Part shown: in pieces, positions 1-11,640 of the stretch | Layout: each line of letters starts with the position of its first letter | Position numbering within the stretch: the stretch's first letter is position 1 | Source of the DNA: Symsagittifera roscoffensis | Lineage: Eukaryota; Xenacoelomorpha; Acoela; Convolutidae | Assembly: GCF_963678635.1 (NCBI RefSeq) | Contig: NC_087066.1 | Location: 26,017,986 to 26,081,985, forward strand | Reading direction: 5' to 3' | DNA length: 64,000 nt | Program-made: the position numbers and the translations under genes | The notes under the pieces: generated by a model | Seen by the model: the letters and a program-made list of their open reading frames with translations, nothing else | Databases searched by the model: none | Told to the model about the DNA's origin: nothing

Positions 1-284
1 TTTCATTTTTAGGAAAAAAAACTATTCAACTTTTCTGAAAAATTCATCTCGAAAATTACAAGGATTTGAGTCGTCTCATTAGGAGGCAAGACTCGCAATC
101 CTTGAGAATACTGACAGCACCCAACTACAAGATTGGGAATTACAAGTTTTTTTAATATATTTTGTAGTTTGAGTTTTCTGAAAATCTTTGAAAAAAATCA
201 AAAAATCTACGTATCTCGTACACTAAAAAGATTTGAGCATTCTTATTTGGACGCCAAACTCGCAACCACTTTGTGAACTCTGTC

Positions 285-311
285 AGCAGCCCACTATTGG
301 GCTGCTTTTTT
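285..311 (+). other. Repeated 9-bp hairpin followed by a T-run
   Basis: AGCAGCCCA, loop CTAT, TGGGCTGCT, then T6. The same element occurs at 2923-2949, 5559-5586, 7004-7030 and 11822-11848, and with one stem mismatch at 8547-8568. It looks like a stem-loop with a T-run of the kind that ends RNA polymerase III transcripts, but no box A/B promoter is evident upstream, so function is open. Confidence 0.5.
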
Positions 312-469
312 AACCTCGGTGGAATAATGACTGAAATCAAACAGGAAAATCGAAAAAAATCTTATCCGTTGCAAAACACGATGTAGCACAAACGTGAAAA
401 AAAATGTTTTCGTTAAATATCCAAAAATATTATGTTAAAAGCTCAAACGTACCGAGATAGTGAAGCCCG

Positions 470-1230
470 CATTCAAAAATACAAAAGAACGATATAAGAA
501 AAGTGATACAAAAATGAGGGATATAAAAATGATGTAAAAGTGATAAAAAAGTGATATAAGAAAGTGATTTAAGAAAAAAGATTTTTGAAAAGTGATTTCA
601 AAATTTAATTTTAAAAATAGATATAAAAAAAGTGATAAAAAAATTATGTAAAAAAGTGATATAAAAATTATTACAAAAGCGATATAAAGAAGCGATATAA
701 AAAAGCTAATACAAAAAAGTAACATAAAACATTGTAGTAGAAAAAATGAGATAAGAAAAAAGTGATAAAAAAGGTATAGAAAAAGTGGTATAAAAGGTTT
801 AAAAAAGTGGTACAAAAAGTGTTATAAAAAAGTGATATAAAAGGTATAAAAATTCTGCAAAGTTTTTAACATGGTACAAAAAAAGATACAAAAAAGAAGT
901 GTTATAAAAAAGTGATATAAAAAGTGATATAAAAAAGTGCTATAAAAAAGTGATACAAAAAAGATATGAAGAGCGTATTATAAAAAAAATGGTACCAAAA
1001 TATAGATATAAAAAGATAAAAGAAATATAGAAGAAGAAATGAAGAAGAAATATAGAAGAACTGAAGAAAAAAATATAGAAAAAAGTTTATACAAAAAAGG
1101 ATCGAAAAATGATCGAAGAAAGATAAAAAAAAAAGAATAAAAAAGAAGGCTAGCAAAAAAGATAGAAAAAAAAAAGATTTAAAAAAATTGAAAAAAATCG
1201 AAGAAAGAAAGAAAACCCAGATTAAGATAA
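470..1230. repeat. Low-complexity tract, degenerate AAAAGTGATATAA repeats
   Basis: Imperfect 10-16-bp repeats of the type AAAAAGTGATATAA. The same tract recurs in every array unit (about 3110-3860, 7200-7430, 8750-9420, 12010-12730). The reverse strand is T-rich and gives long Phe/Ile/Leu-rich open frames that are compositional, not genes. Confidence 0.9.
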
Positions 1231-1350
1231 AGATAAAGAAAGATTGGAGACAACCGTTTGACAAGCAGTGCTTTGAACTGAAATGGGTAGACAGACAATC
1301 AAACAATTTAAAAAGAAGGTATACAGACAGAGTTTGAGAAAACCATCTTT

Positions 1351-1443
1351 ATGAATCTGGCCGTTCCGAATGTCAAGATTCTAACACCTGGCTCGCTCAA
1401 AGAGATGGCCTTGCGATGGGCTGCAAACTTTCTGATTATTTAG
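1351..1443 (+). other. 31-codon ORF conserved in four array units
   Basis: ATG-to-TAG frame of 30 residues (begins MNLAVPNVKIL, contains SLKEMALRWAANFL). It has exactly the same length in four units (1351-1443, 3991-4083, 9527-9619, 12871-12963) with only one or two residue changes. It sits in the only non-repetitive patch between the two low-complexity tracts. The copies are recent, so conservation may simply reflect duplication. It could be an exon relic. No family recognised. Confidence 0.3.
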
Positions 1444-1569
1444 CCAATATTTGGTTGAAGTGTTTCCAGTCGCGCGTCTCTGTTCTTTTTCTGAACATTG
1501 CATCTCTTTTATAGATGTCACAGATATTTCGTTGTTGTTTTTGTTTATTTTATTCAGTTTTAACCACCA

Positions 1570-1990
1570 GTGTCGGATGATAAAAAGAGAAGAATCGAAA
1601 AAGAAGTATCGAAAAAGAAGGATCGAAAAAGAAGGATAGAAAAAAAAGATAGAGAAAAAAACCGAAAAAAGATCGGAAAAGGCGTACAAAAAAAAATAAA
1701 AAAGATCGAAAAAAAGGATAAAAAAACAGATAAAAAAGATAGAAAAAAATACAATCAAAGATCGAAAAAGAGGTATCGAAAAAGAAAGTTAGAAAAAGGA
1801 AGATAGAAAAATAAGATTGAAAAAAAATATGAAAATAATAGAAAAAAAGATAGAAAAAAAAAGATCAAAAAAGAAGGATCGAAACAAAGAAAGGTAGATA
1901 AAAAATATAAAAAAAGATTGAAACAGAAGGATCAAAAATAAAGACAGAAAAAGATAGAAAACCCAGATAAAGATAAAGAGAAAGAAAGAT
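1570..1990. repeat. Low-complexity tract, GATCGAAAAAGAAG repeats
   Basis: Second purine-rich tract built on (GAT)CGAAAAAGAAG. It recurs at 4210-4630, 9760-9850 (short) and 13100-13520. The plus frame reads Lys/Arg/Glu-rich and the minus frame Phe/Ser-rich, so ORFs here are not supported as genes. Confidence 0.9.
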
Positions 1991-2637
1991 TGGAGAAAAC
2001 CGTTTGACAGTAACAGTGTTTTGAACTGAAACGTCCAAACCAAATTGAAAAAAAAAATTAGGAGACGGGTAGACAGACAACCAAATTAATGTAAAAAAGC
2101 AGGTATACAGACAGACAGACTTAATTTGGACTCGAAGAAAAGTTACTGAAAAATTAATGACATTGCGGAAAACTAATTTAAAAACTTTCTTAAGCATTGC
2201 AATATATGATATAGCTATAACTATAAAAATTCTTTCGTTAAACATGCAAAATGATTATGCTTAAACATGGGAGATAGCTGTCAGTAGCATTCAAATATAG
2301 TATAGATTTAGATAGATTAATTTCGAAAAAACACAAAGAAAAGTTATGTCATCAAATACTTGCTCTATTGCATGATGAAATCCAGAAAACTAATAGAAAC
2401 GGCCCCAATCATTAAACAAGTCCGCGCTGTGGCAACATAACCGACAGAAAATAAAAAGACAACGATAGATCGACTAGTAATTTTTAGAGCAAACCATTGA
2501 TGATTTTTGTGGTCACACCAAAGCATGCATTTACAGGCAAAATGAAAAATTCTGAACTTATTTACAATTAAAATAAAAAAGAAGTCAACTATGCGAATTA
2601 ACAAAAAGTATAGTACCGGTTGCAATTTCATTTTTAG

Positions 2638-5271
2638 TAAAAAAAAACGATTCAACTTTTCTGAAAAAATCACAAAGAACTTGATATCTCGAAAATTACA
2701 AGGATTTGAGTCGTCTCATTTGGAAGCAAGACTCGCAATCCTTGAGAATACTGACAGCACCCAACTACAGGGTTGGGAATTAAAAGTTTTTTAATATATT
2801 TTGTAGTTTGACTATTCTGAAAATCTTTGAAAAAAATCAAAAATTGACGTATCTCGTACACTAAAAAGATTTGAGCGTTTTTAATTGGACGCCAAACTCG
2901 CAACCACTTTGTGAACTCTGTCAGCAGCCCACTATTGGGCTGCTTTTTTAAACTCGGTGGAATAATGACTGAAGTCAAACAGGAAAATCGAAAAAAATCT
3001 TATCCGTTGCAAAACACGATGTAGCACAAACGTGAAAAAAAATGTTTTCGTTAAATATCCAAAAATATTATGTTAAAAGCTCAAACGTACCGAGATAGTG
3101 AAGCCCGCATTCAAAAATACAAAAGAACGATATAAGAAAAGTGATACAAAAATGAGGGATATAAAAATGATATAAAAGTGATAAAAAACGTGATATAAGA
3201 GAGTGATTTAAGAAAAAAGATTTTTGAAAAGTGATTTCAAAATTCAATTTTAAAAATGGATATAAAAAAAGTGATAAAAAATTATGTAAAAAAGTGATAT
3301 AAAAATTATTACAAAAGCGATATAAAGAAGCGATATAAAAAAGCTAATACAAAAAAAGTAACATAAAACAGTGTAGTAGAAAAAATGAGATAAGAAAAAA
3401 GTGATAAAAAAGGTATAAAAAAAGTGGTATAAAAGGTTTAAAAAAGTGGTACAAAAAGTGTTATAAAAAAGTGATATAAAGGGTATAAAAATTCTGCAAA
3501 GTTTTTAACATGGTACAAAAAAAGATACAAAAAAGAAGTGTTATAAAAAAGTGATATAAAAAGTGATATAAAAAAGTGCTATAAAAAAGTGATACAAAAA
3601 AGATATGAAGAGCGTATTATAAAAAAATGGTACCAAAATATAGATATAAAAAGATAAAAGAAATATAGAAGAAGAAATGAAGAAGAAATATAGAAGAACT
3701 AAAGAAAAAAATATAGAAAAAAGTTTATACAAAAAAAGATCGAAAAATGATCGAAGAAAGATCGAAAAAAAAGAATAAAAAAGAAGGCTAGCAAAAAAGA
3801 TAGAAAAAAAAAGATTTAAAAAAATTGAAAAAAAATCGAAGAAAGAAAGAAAACCCAGATTAAGATAAAGATAAAGAAAGATTGGAGACAACCGTTTGAC
3901 AGTAGCAGTGCTTTGAACTGAAATGGGTAGACAGACAATCAAACAATTTAAAAAGAAGGTATACAGACAGAGTTTGAGAAAACCATCTTTATGAATCTGG
4001 CCGTTCCGAATGTCAAGATTCTAACACCTGGCTCGCTCAAAGAGATGGCCTTGCGATGGGCTGCAAACTTTCTGATTATTTAGCCAATATTTGGTTGAAG
4101 TGTTTCCAGTATCGCGTCTCTGTTCTTTTTCTGAACGTTGCATCTCTTTTATAGATGTCACAGATATTTCGTTGTTGTTTTTGTTTATTTTATTCAGTTT
4201 TAACTACCAGTGTCGGATGATAAAAAGAGAAGAATCGAAAAAGAAGTATCAAAAAAGAAGGATCGAAAAAGAAGGATAGAAAAAAAAGATAGAGAAAAAA
4301 ACCGAAAAAAGATCGGAAAAGGCGTACAAAAAAAAATAAAAAAGATCGAAAAGAAGGATAAAAAAACAGATAAAAAAGATAGAAAAAAATACAATCAAAG
4401 ATCGAAAAAGAGGTATCGAAAAAGAAAGTTAGAAAAAAGAAGATAGAAAAATAAGATTGAAAAAAAATATGAAAATAATAGAAAAAAAGATAGAAAAAAA
4501 AGATCAAAAAAGAAGGATCGAAACAAAGAAAAGTAGATAAAAAATAAAAAAAAGATTGAAACAGAAGGATCAAAAATAAAGACAGAAAAAGATAGAAAAC
4601 CCAGATAAAGATAAAGAGAAAGAAAGATTGGAGAAAACCGTTTGACAGTAACAGTGTTTTGAACTGAAACGTCCAAACCAAATTGAAAAAAAAAATTAGG
4701 AGACGGGTAGACAGACAACCAAATTAATGTAAAAAAGCAGGTATACAGACAGACAGACTAAATTTGGACTCGAAGAAAAATTACTGAAAAATTATTGACA
4801 TTGCGGAAAACTAATTTAAAAACTTTCTTAAGCATTGCAATATATGATATAGCTATAAGTATAAAAATTCTTTCGTTAAACATGCAAAATGATTATGCTT
4901 AAACATGGGAGATAGCTGTGAGTAGCATTCAAATATAGTATAGATATAGATAGATTAATTTCGAAAAAACACAAAGAAAAGTTATGTCATCAAATACTTG
5001 CTGTATTGCATGATGAGATCCAGAAAACTAATAGAAACGGCCCCAATCATTAAACAAGTCCGCGCTGTGGCAACATAACCGACAGAAAATAAAAAGACAA
5101 CGATAGATCGACTAGTAATTTTTAGAGCAAACCATTGATGACCTTTGTGGTCACACCAAAGCATGCATTTACAGGAAAAATGAAAAATTCTGAACTTATT
5201 TACAATTAAAAAAAAAGAAGTCAACTAGGCGAATTAACAAAAAGTATAGTACCGGTTGCAATTTCATTTTT
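2638..5271. repeat. Composite array unit U2
   Basis: Near-identical tandem copy of U1, with a few point changes and single-base length changes in A-runs. Modules are at 2686-2780 and 2851-2949, the hairpin at 2923-2949, the 31-codon ORF at 3991-4083, and low-complexity tracts at about 3110-3860 and 4210-4630. Confidence 0.85.
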
Positions 5272-5776
5272 AGTAAAAAAAAACGATTCAACTTTTCTGA
5301 AAAAATCACAAAGAACTTGATATCTCGAAAATTACAAGGATTTGAGTCGTCTCATTTGGAAGCAAGACTCGCAATTCTTGAGAATACTGACAGCACCCAA
5401 CTACAGGGTTGGGAATTAAAAGTTTTTTAATATATTTTGTAGTTTGAGTTTTCTGAAAATCTTTGAAAAAAATCAAAAATTGACGTATCTCGTACACTAA
5501 AAAAATTTGAGCGTTTTTAATTGGACGCCAAACTCGCAACCACTTTGTGAACTCTGTCAGCAGCCCACTATTGGGCTGCTTTTTTAACCTCGGTGGAATA
5601 ACCACTGAAGTCAAACAGGAAAATAGAAAAAAATCTTATCCGTTGCAATACACGATGTAGCACAAACGTGAAATTTTTTTTTTCGTTAAATATCCAAAAT
5701 ATTATGTTGAAAGCTTAAACGTACCGAGATAGTGAAGCCCGCATTCAAAAATATAAAAGAACGATATAAGAAAACC
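5272..5776. repeat. Composite array unit U3, truncated
   Basis: Matches the first ~500 bp of U1/U2 (both modules, hairpin at 5559-5586, and the anchor at 5723). It then breaks off where the F1-containing segment begins, so it is a partial copy cut by insertion or rearrangement. Confidence 0.75.
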
Positions 5777-5885
5777 ATGGCAACAGTCGTCTTCTGCCCC
5801 ATATGTTTTTCACTTTCATCGGAATATTCAAGATTTTGCAAATTGTCTCAAAAAGATCTAATTCTCTTAGACAATCCAATCTCTG

Positions 5886-6718
5886 CAATTGTCCTCTCGT
5901 CGGCGCTTCCTGTCAGTTTTAATCTTTCACATGATCTTCCAGCCATCGTACCGCTATCATAACTACCACTATCACTAACATTATGGGCTGCGATGAGTCT
6001 CGTAAACCCATGGAGAGCAGCTCTCCACAGTCCCAGATCAACACCAGATTTCTACGTCCGGGTACCACCATGTTTGCAGCAAGCAATGGCAGGGAAACTG
6101 ATCATGTGTTGACATGACGCTCCTCCAATTACGCTTTCCCGAAGCTTCCAGTAGTGGTTCCACTTCCATCATCAATCGGTGGACTTCATCATTCTCTTCT
6201 ACTGCATTGTAATCGGTGACTGTTGATCCTTTCTGCTTTTGTCTTCCAAAATCACTGAAGTTCCCACTGGCGTATCCCATGAATTTCTTTCCCAGTATCG
6301 ACTCTAACTCCTCTTTAGTTTTCTCTGGAACTGCTGAGAAAATTTTGCACAGTAAATCGCAAGATTTTTCCGACATTCTCGCTAGTCTTATGCATTTTGG
6401 CACCGAGAATGCTTGATCCACGATCGTTCTCGCTTTTTCACGTCCACCGCTACAAAATGCACTGGGTATCTGCTCTCGCACCTTGGAGCTAATGTCGATC
6501 CCACCAAATATCGCGCTCCCGATGGTCTGCGATAAGTTTCACTGTGTCGGGTGTTCATTTCCGCCTCGATCGCTTCTCTCCATTTTCCTCTGTGCTTTTG
6601 CTCAGTTTGTAAAAAACGTGATATCTCGAAAACTACAAGGATTTGAGTCGTCTCATTTGGAGGCACAATTAGCAACCCCTTCGAATTCCCTGAAGGCACA
6701 GCAGATACAGGGTAAGCA
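5886..6718 (-). pseudogene. Fragment F1: broken minus-strand ORF
   Basis: Shares ~830 bp with F2 (7432-8264). On the minus strand two open pieces (6388-6699 and 6038-6481) are in different frames, so this copy is frameshifted relative to F2. The readable parts match the F2 protein, including the stretches EMNTRHSETYRRPSG and KGSTVTDYNAVEENDEVHR. The upstream end is one of the ~95-bp array modules read antisense. No domain recognised. Confidence 0.4.
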
Positions 6719-7431
6719 ATTTCATTTTTAGGAAAAAAAACTATTCAACTTTTCTAAAAAAATCATCTCGAAAATTACAAGGATTTGAGTCGTCTCATTA
6801 GGAGGCAAGACTCGCAATCCTTGAGAATACTGACAGCACCCAACTACAAGATTGGGAATTACAAGTTTTTTTAATATATTTTGTGGTTTGAGTTTTCTGA
6901 AAATCTTTGAAAAAAATCAAAAAATCGACGTATCTCGTACACTAAAAAGATTTGAGCGTTCTTAATTCGACGCCAAACTCGCAACCACTTTGTGAACTCT
7001 GTCAGCAGCCCACTATTGGGCTGCTTTTTTAACCTCGGTGGAATAATGACTGAAGTCAAACAGGAAAATCGAAAAAAATCTTATCCGTTGCAAAACACGA
7101 TGTAGCACAAACGTGAAAAACAATGTTTTCGTTAAATATCCAAAAATATTATGTTAAAAGCTCAAACGTACCGAGATAGTGAAGCCCGCATTCAAAAATA
7201 CAAAAGAACGATATAAGAAAAGTGATACAAAAATGAGGGATATAAAAATGATATAAAAGTGATAAAAAAGTGATATAAGAAAGTGATTTAAGAAAAAGAT
7301 TTTTGAAAAGTGATTTCAAAATTTAATTTTAAAAATGGATATAAAAAAGTGATAAGAAAAGGATGTAGAAAAGTGATATAAAAAATTATTACAAAAGCGA
7401 TATAAAGAAGCGATATAAAAAAACTAATACA
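6719..7431. repeat. Composite array unit U4, truncated
   Basis: Restarts at the same left edge as U1 and runs ~710 bp, with its hairpin at 7004-7030 and the start of the GTGATATAAAA tract. Fragment F2 follows directly. The pattern F-U-F-U shows the fragment and unit were amplified together. Confidence 0.75.
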
Positions 7432-7581
7432 ATTGTCGTCTCGTCGGCGCTTCCTGTCTATTTTTATCTTTCCCATGAGCTTCCAGCCATTGTACCGCTA
7501 TCATAACTACCACTATCACGATCATTATGGGCTGCAATGAGTCACGTAAACCCATGGAGAGCAGCTCTCCACAGTCCCAGA

Positions 7582-8244
7582 TCAACACCAGATTTCTACG
7601 TCCGGGTACCACCATGTTTGCAGCAAGCAATGGTAGGGAAACTCATCATGTGTTGACATGACGCTCCTCCAATTACGCTTTCCCGAAGCTTCCAGTAGTG
7701 GTTCCACTTCCATCATCACTCGGTGGACTTCATCATTCTCTTCTACTGCATTGTAATCCGTGACCGTTGATCCTTTCTGCTTTTGTCTCCCAAAATCACT
7801 GAAGTTCCCACTGGCGTATCCCATGAATTTATTTCCCAGTATCGACTCTAACTCCTCTTTAGTTTTCTCTGGAACTGCTGAGAACACTTTGCACAGTAAC
7901 CCGTAAGATTTTCCCGACATTCTCGCTAGTCTTATGCATTTTGGCACCGAGAAGGCATGATTTACAATCGTTCTCGTTTTTTTCACGTCCACCGCTACGA
8001 AATGCACTGGGTATCTGCTCTCGCACCTTGGAACTAATGTCGATCCCAACAAATATTGCGCTCCCGATGGTCTGCGATAATTTTCACTGTGTCGGGTGTT
8101 CATTTCCGCCTCGATCGCTTCTCTCCATTTTCCTATGTGCTTTTGCTCAGTTTGCAAAAAACGTGATATTTCGAAAACTACAAGGATTCGAGTAGTCTCA
8201 TTTGGAGGCACAATTAGCAACGCCTTCGAATTCCCTGAAGGCAC
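7582..8244 (-). CDS. Fragment F2: intact 220-residue hypothetical protein
   Basis: Uninterrupted 220-codon minus-strand frame of ordinary composition, unlike the Phe/Leu-rich noise around it. The first ~30 residues are an antisense read of the repeated 95-bp module. The middle and end (KWREAIEAEMNTRH, KTKEELESILG, KGSTVTDYNAVEENDE) look protein-like, with charged, probably helical segments and no signal peptide or membrane segment. Three copies exist in the array (F1 frameshifted, F3 truncated). I do not recognise a family. It may be an exon fragment of a host gene or an ORF of an unknown mobile element carried along in the array. Confidence 0.35.
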   Translation of the reverse strand: MPSGNSKALLIVPPNETTRILVVFEISRFLQTEQKHIGKWREAIEAEMNTRHSENYRRPSGAQYLLGSTLVPRCESRYPVHFVAVDVKKTRTIVNHAFSVPKCIRLARMSGKSYGLLCKVFSAVPEKTKEELESILGNKFMGYASGNFSDFGRQKQKGSTVTDYNAVEENDEVHRVMMEVEPLLEASGKRNWRSVMSTHDEFPYHCLLQTWWYPDVEIWC

Positions 8245-8265
8245 AGCAGATACAGGGTAAGCAAT

Positions 8266-9858
8266 TTCATTCTTACGGAAAAAAACTATTCAACTTTTCT
8301 GAAAAATTCATCTCGAAAATTACAAGGATATGAGTCGTCTCATTTGGAGGCAAGACTCGCAATCCTTGAGAATACTGACAGCACCCAACTACAGGGTTGG
8401 GAATTACAAAATTTTTAATACATTTTGTAGTTTGAGTTTTCTGAAAACCTTTGAAAAAAATCAAAAATCGACGTATCTCGTACACTAAAAAGATTTGAGC
8501 ATTCCTAATTGTACGCCAAACTCTCAACCACTTTGTGAACTCTGTCAGCAGCACACTATTGGGCTGCTTTTTTAAACTCGGTGGAATAACCACTGAAGTC
8601 AAACAGGAAAATCGAAAAAAATCTTATCCGTTGCAATACACGATGTAGCACAAACATGAAGTTTTTTTTTCGTTAAATATCCAAAATTATTATGTTAAAA
8701 GCTTAAACGTACCGAGATAGTGAAGCCCGCATTCAAAAATACAAAAGAACGATACATGAAAAGTGATACAAAAATGAGGGATATATAAATGATATAAAAG
8801 TGATAAAAAATGATATAAGAAAGTGATTAAAGAAAAAAGATTTTTGAAAAGTGATTTCAAAATTTAATTTTAAAAATGGATATAAAAAAGTGAAAAAAAA
8901 AGGATGTAGAAAAGTGATATAAAAAATTATTACAAAAGCGATATAGAGAAGCGATATAAAAAAACTAATACAAAAAAGTAATATAAAACAGTGTAGTAGA
9001 AAAATTGAGGTAAGAAAAAAGTGATATAAAGGTATAAAAAAGTGGTATAAAAGGTTTAAAAAAGTGGTACAAAACGTGTTATAAAAAATGATATAAAAGG
9101 TATAAAAAATCTGCAAAGTTTTTAAAATGGTACAAAAAAAGGTATAAAAGAAGTGTTATAAAAAAGTGATATAAAAAGTGATATAAAAAGGTGCTATAAA
9201 AAAGTGATACAAAAAAGATATAATGAGCGTAATATAAAAAAATGGTACAAAAATATAGATATAAAAAAGATAAAAGAAATATAGAAGAAGAAATGATGAA
9301 GAAAGATAGAAGAACTAAAGAGAAAAAATTATAGAAAAAAAGTTTATACAAAAAAAGGATCGAAAAATGATCGAAGAAAGATCGAAAAAAAGAATAAAAA
9401 AGAATGCTAACAAAAAAGATGTTTGACAGTAGCAGTGCTTTGAACTGAAATGGGTAGACAGACAATCAAATAATTTAAAAAGCAGGTATACAGACAGAGT
9501 TTGAGAAAACCACCTCTATTGAGTTGATGAATCTGGCCGTTCGGAATGTTAAGATTCTAACACCTGGCTCGCTCAAAGAGATGGCCTTGCGATGGGCTGC
9601 AAACTTTCTGATTATTTAGCCAATATTTGGTTGAAGTGTTTCCTGTCGCGCGTCTCTGTTCTTTTTCTGAACGTTGCATCTCTTTTATAGATGTCACAGA
9701 TATTTCGTTGTTGTTTTTGTTTATTTTATTCAGTTTTAACTACCAGTGTCGGATGATAAAAAAAGAGAAGAATCGAAAAAAAAGTATCGAAAAAGAAGTA
9801 TCGAAAAAGAAGGATAGAAAAAAAAGATAGAGAAAAAAAGATAGAGAAAAAAACAAAT
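8266..9858. repeat. Composite array unit U5, internally deleted
   Basis: Starts at the U1 left edge and includes both modules, an imperfect hairpin (8547-8568, one mismatch), the GTGATATAAAA tract and the 31-codon ORF (9527-9619). It lacks the bases between about 9420 and the CAGTAGCAGTGC segment seen in U1, and ends early in the second low-complexity tract. Confidence 0.7.
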
Positions 9859-9870
9859 AAGAATTTACTT

Positions 9871-11327
9871 GAATTTACTGCTGGAATAAAAACATCAAAT
9901 TAGGACGTGGCATATACATATAATACAAACGTGTTTTAAGTTTAAACAGTTGAAACTGAATAATTTACGTGAACTTAACTGGTTATCTATATAAATTTTT
10001 CAATGAAAACGGAACCGACTCCATCCATTTGTGTGCGTACATGTTGGATTAGATTGCATTTGACTAATGTAAAATTCTTTCACTTTTTTTTCGTAAAAGT
10101 TGAAGTAGTGTTGTCAAATTTCCGTAATTTAACCGACAATTAGTTCCATTTTTTTGTGAGAGCTGGAAATAAGATTTTTGTAGAGAAGCCGTTGAAGGTT
10201 GAGAAATTTTTAGAGAGGTATTTGAAAATGTAAATTACGAACGTTTCCGCACATTTCGGCATCATCGCGTTTCAAAGTATTAAATTTTTGTAAAATGATC
10301 ATCGATCATAAAAATATCCTAGGACATAGGCTATAAAAAATAATAAAAATTCAACCAATCAGGTGTTTCAACTTTGTAAAACAGAACCGAGAGAGTCAAC
10401 CGAAATAACAAGACGTTATACAGTCAAAGAAGAACACGTGAAAAAGGAAGCCTCTTAGCGTGATAACACGACACGATTAGACGCTTAGCTGGGAGAGATA
10501 AGACAGAACCAAGGTCAAGGTCCGAACCCTTTCGCGCCACCAAATTGGAGAGATAACAGCGTTATATCCGTGCAAAACGGAATTGGAGTCCCGGTACCCA
10601 GAGACTGTTGTTAATCTGTGAGAGAATATTAAACGCATAATTTTAGTCGCATTAATGCCCTGAACGATTTAATTAACTTGTAATAATTTTGTACAGTAAT
10701 TCAGAGCGTGAGTAGATAGAAAAAGGAAACAGTCAATCCATCTCCAATGGATTTAGTATATAACTGCCACTAAAAACATAGCAAATAATGTTTTCCTATC
10801 TTGTTTTTAATAGTAATCACGTAGTCTGGGAATCCAAGACCCAACTATGTGTTTTTTTTACATGGAAAAGAAAGCTGATCAAAACTAGTTTGACTGATGG
10901 CCTAAAAATGGATACTTTTTACTTAGCCCTAAAGACCAGAAAACTAACTGGCTAGGTCTAGACAGTTAAAAACGAGAAAAACTCAGGTAACTGACACTTG
11001 ACATCGTCTATAGGTAATTTTTCTATGCTACGTAAAACCATAATTTGCTCTGTTTTTGGTGACAGTTATATACTATATACATTCGAAATGGATTGACTCT
11101 TTCCTCTTTCTAACTACTCAGGCTCTGGGTGAGCATTGGAAAGGCAAGACCATCATGAGCAGCGAACGTTACAGCGACGCACCCTCCGCTCCGGCGTATG
11201 CCCGAGTTAGAGGCCTTAAAGTGCCTGTGTTGTAGCAGGCGGAAGGTACGGATCCTTTACCTGGTACAATTTAGCTTTTTAACTTAGATAAGACCGAAAA
11301 TTAGATTGAGAGGGTTAGGCGGGAAGT
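9871..11327. repeat. Segment D1 (1457 bp), direct repeat of D2
   Basis: Aligns base for base with 14875-16119 apart from point changes and an extra ~210 bp at about 10391-10600. Ends are GAATTTACT and GCGGGAAGT, not TG/CA, and the 3.5 kb between the copies is array sequence, so this looks like a segmental duplication rather than an LTR pair. It contains a TIR element at 10702-11127. Confidence 0.75.
10702..11127. mobile_element. MITE-like TIR element in D1 (426 bp)
   Basis: The two ends are inverted copies over ~69 bp with about ten mismatches. They begin CAGAGCGTGAGTAG and CAGAGCCTGAGTAG when read inwards, and include AGTCAATCCAT and AGTATATAACTG. No transposase frame is present, so it would be non-autonomous. 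The CAG-type terminus resembles hAT-like ends, but I find no matching target duplication beside it. Confidence 0.6.
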
Positions 11328-11640
11328 ATCGACTCTAACTCCTCTTTAGTTTTCTCTGAAACTGCTGAGAACATTTTGCACAGTAACTCGTATGATTTTT
11401 CCGACATTCTCGCTGGTCTTATGCATTTTGGCACCGAGAAGGCTTGATCCACGATCGTTCTCGTTTTTTTTCACATCCACCGCTAAGAAATGCACTGGGT
11501 ATTGGCTCTCGCACCTTGGAGCTAAGTCGATCCCACCAAACATTGCACTCCCGATGGTCTGCGATAAGTTTCACTGTGTCGGGTGTTCATTTCCGCCTCG
11601 ATCGCTTCTCTCCATTTTCCTAATTGCTTTTGCTCACTTT
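11328..11640 (-). pseudogene. Fragment F3: truncated copy of the F1/F2 ORF
   Basis: About 310 bp matching the part of F2 that encodes ESILG back towards KWREAIEAEM. It joins D1 directly at 11327 and runs into U6. The reading frame is split into two pieces (11346-11543 and 11522-11806 on the minus strand). The rest of F is missing. Confidence 0.4.

Larger units (their letters stand above)
1..2637. repeat. Composite array unit U1 (~2.64 kb)
   Basis: First copy of a ~2.63-kb unit that recurs almost unchanged at 2638. In order it holds two ~95-bp modules that are diverged copies of each other (46-140, 213-312), a hairpin with a T-run (285-311), a GTGATATAAAA-type tract (about 470-1230), a unique-looking stretch with a 31-codon ORF (1351-1443), a GATCGAAAAAGAAG-type tract (about 1570-1990) and a 600-bp tail. 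The shared anchor ACCGAGATAG lies at 451, 3089, 5723, 7169, 8711 and 11982, which defines six copies. Window start cuts the unit, so its true left edge is unknown. Confidence 0.85.

Noticed and set aside
435-1758. Many minus-strand ORFs of 60-160 codons in 1-13.6 kb
   Set aside because: Phe/Ile/Leu/Ser-only composition from reverse reading of AAAAGTGATATAA and GATCGAAAAAGAAG tracts. They are compositional, not genes.
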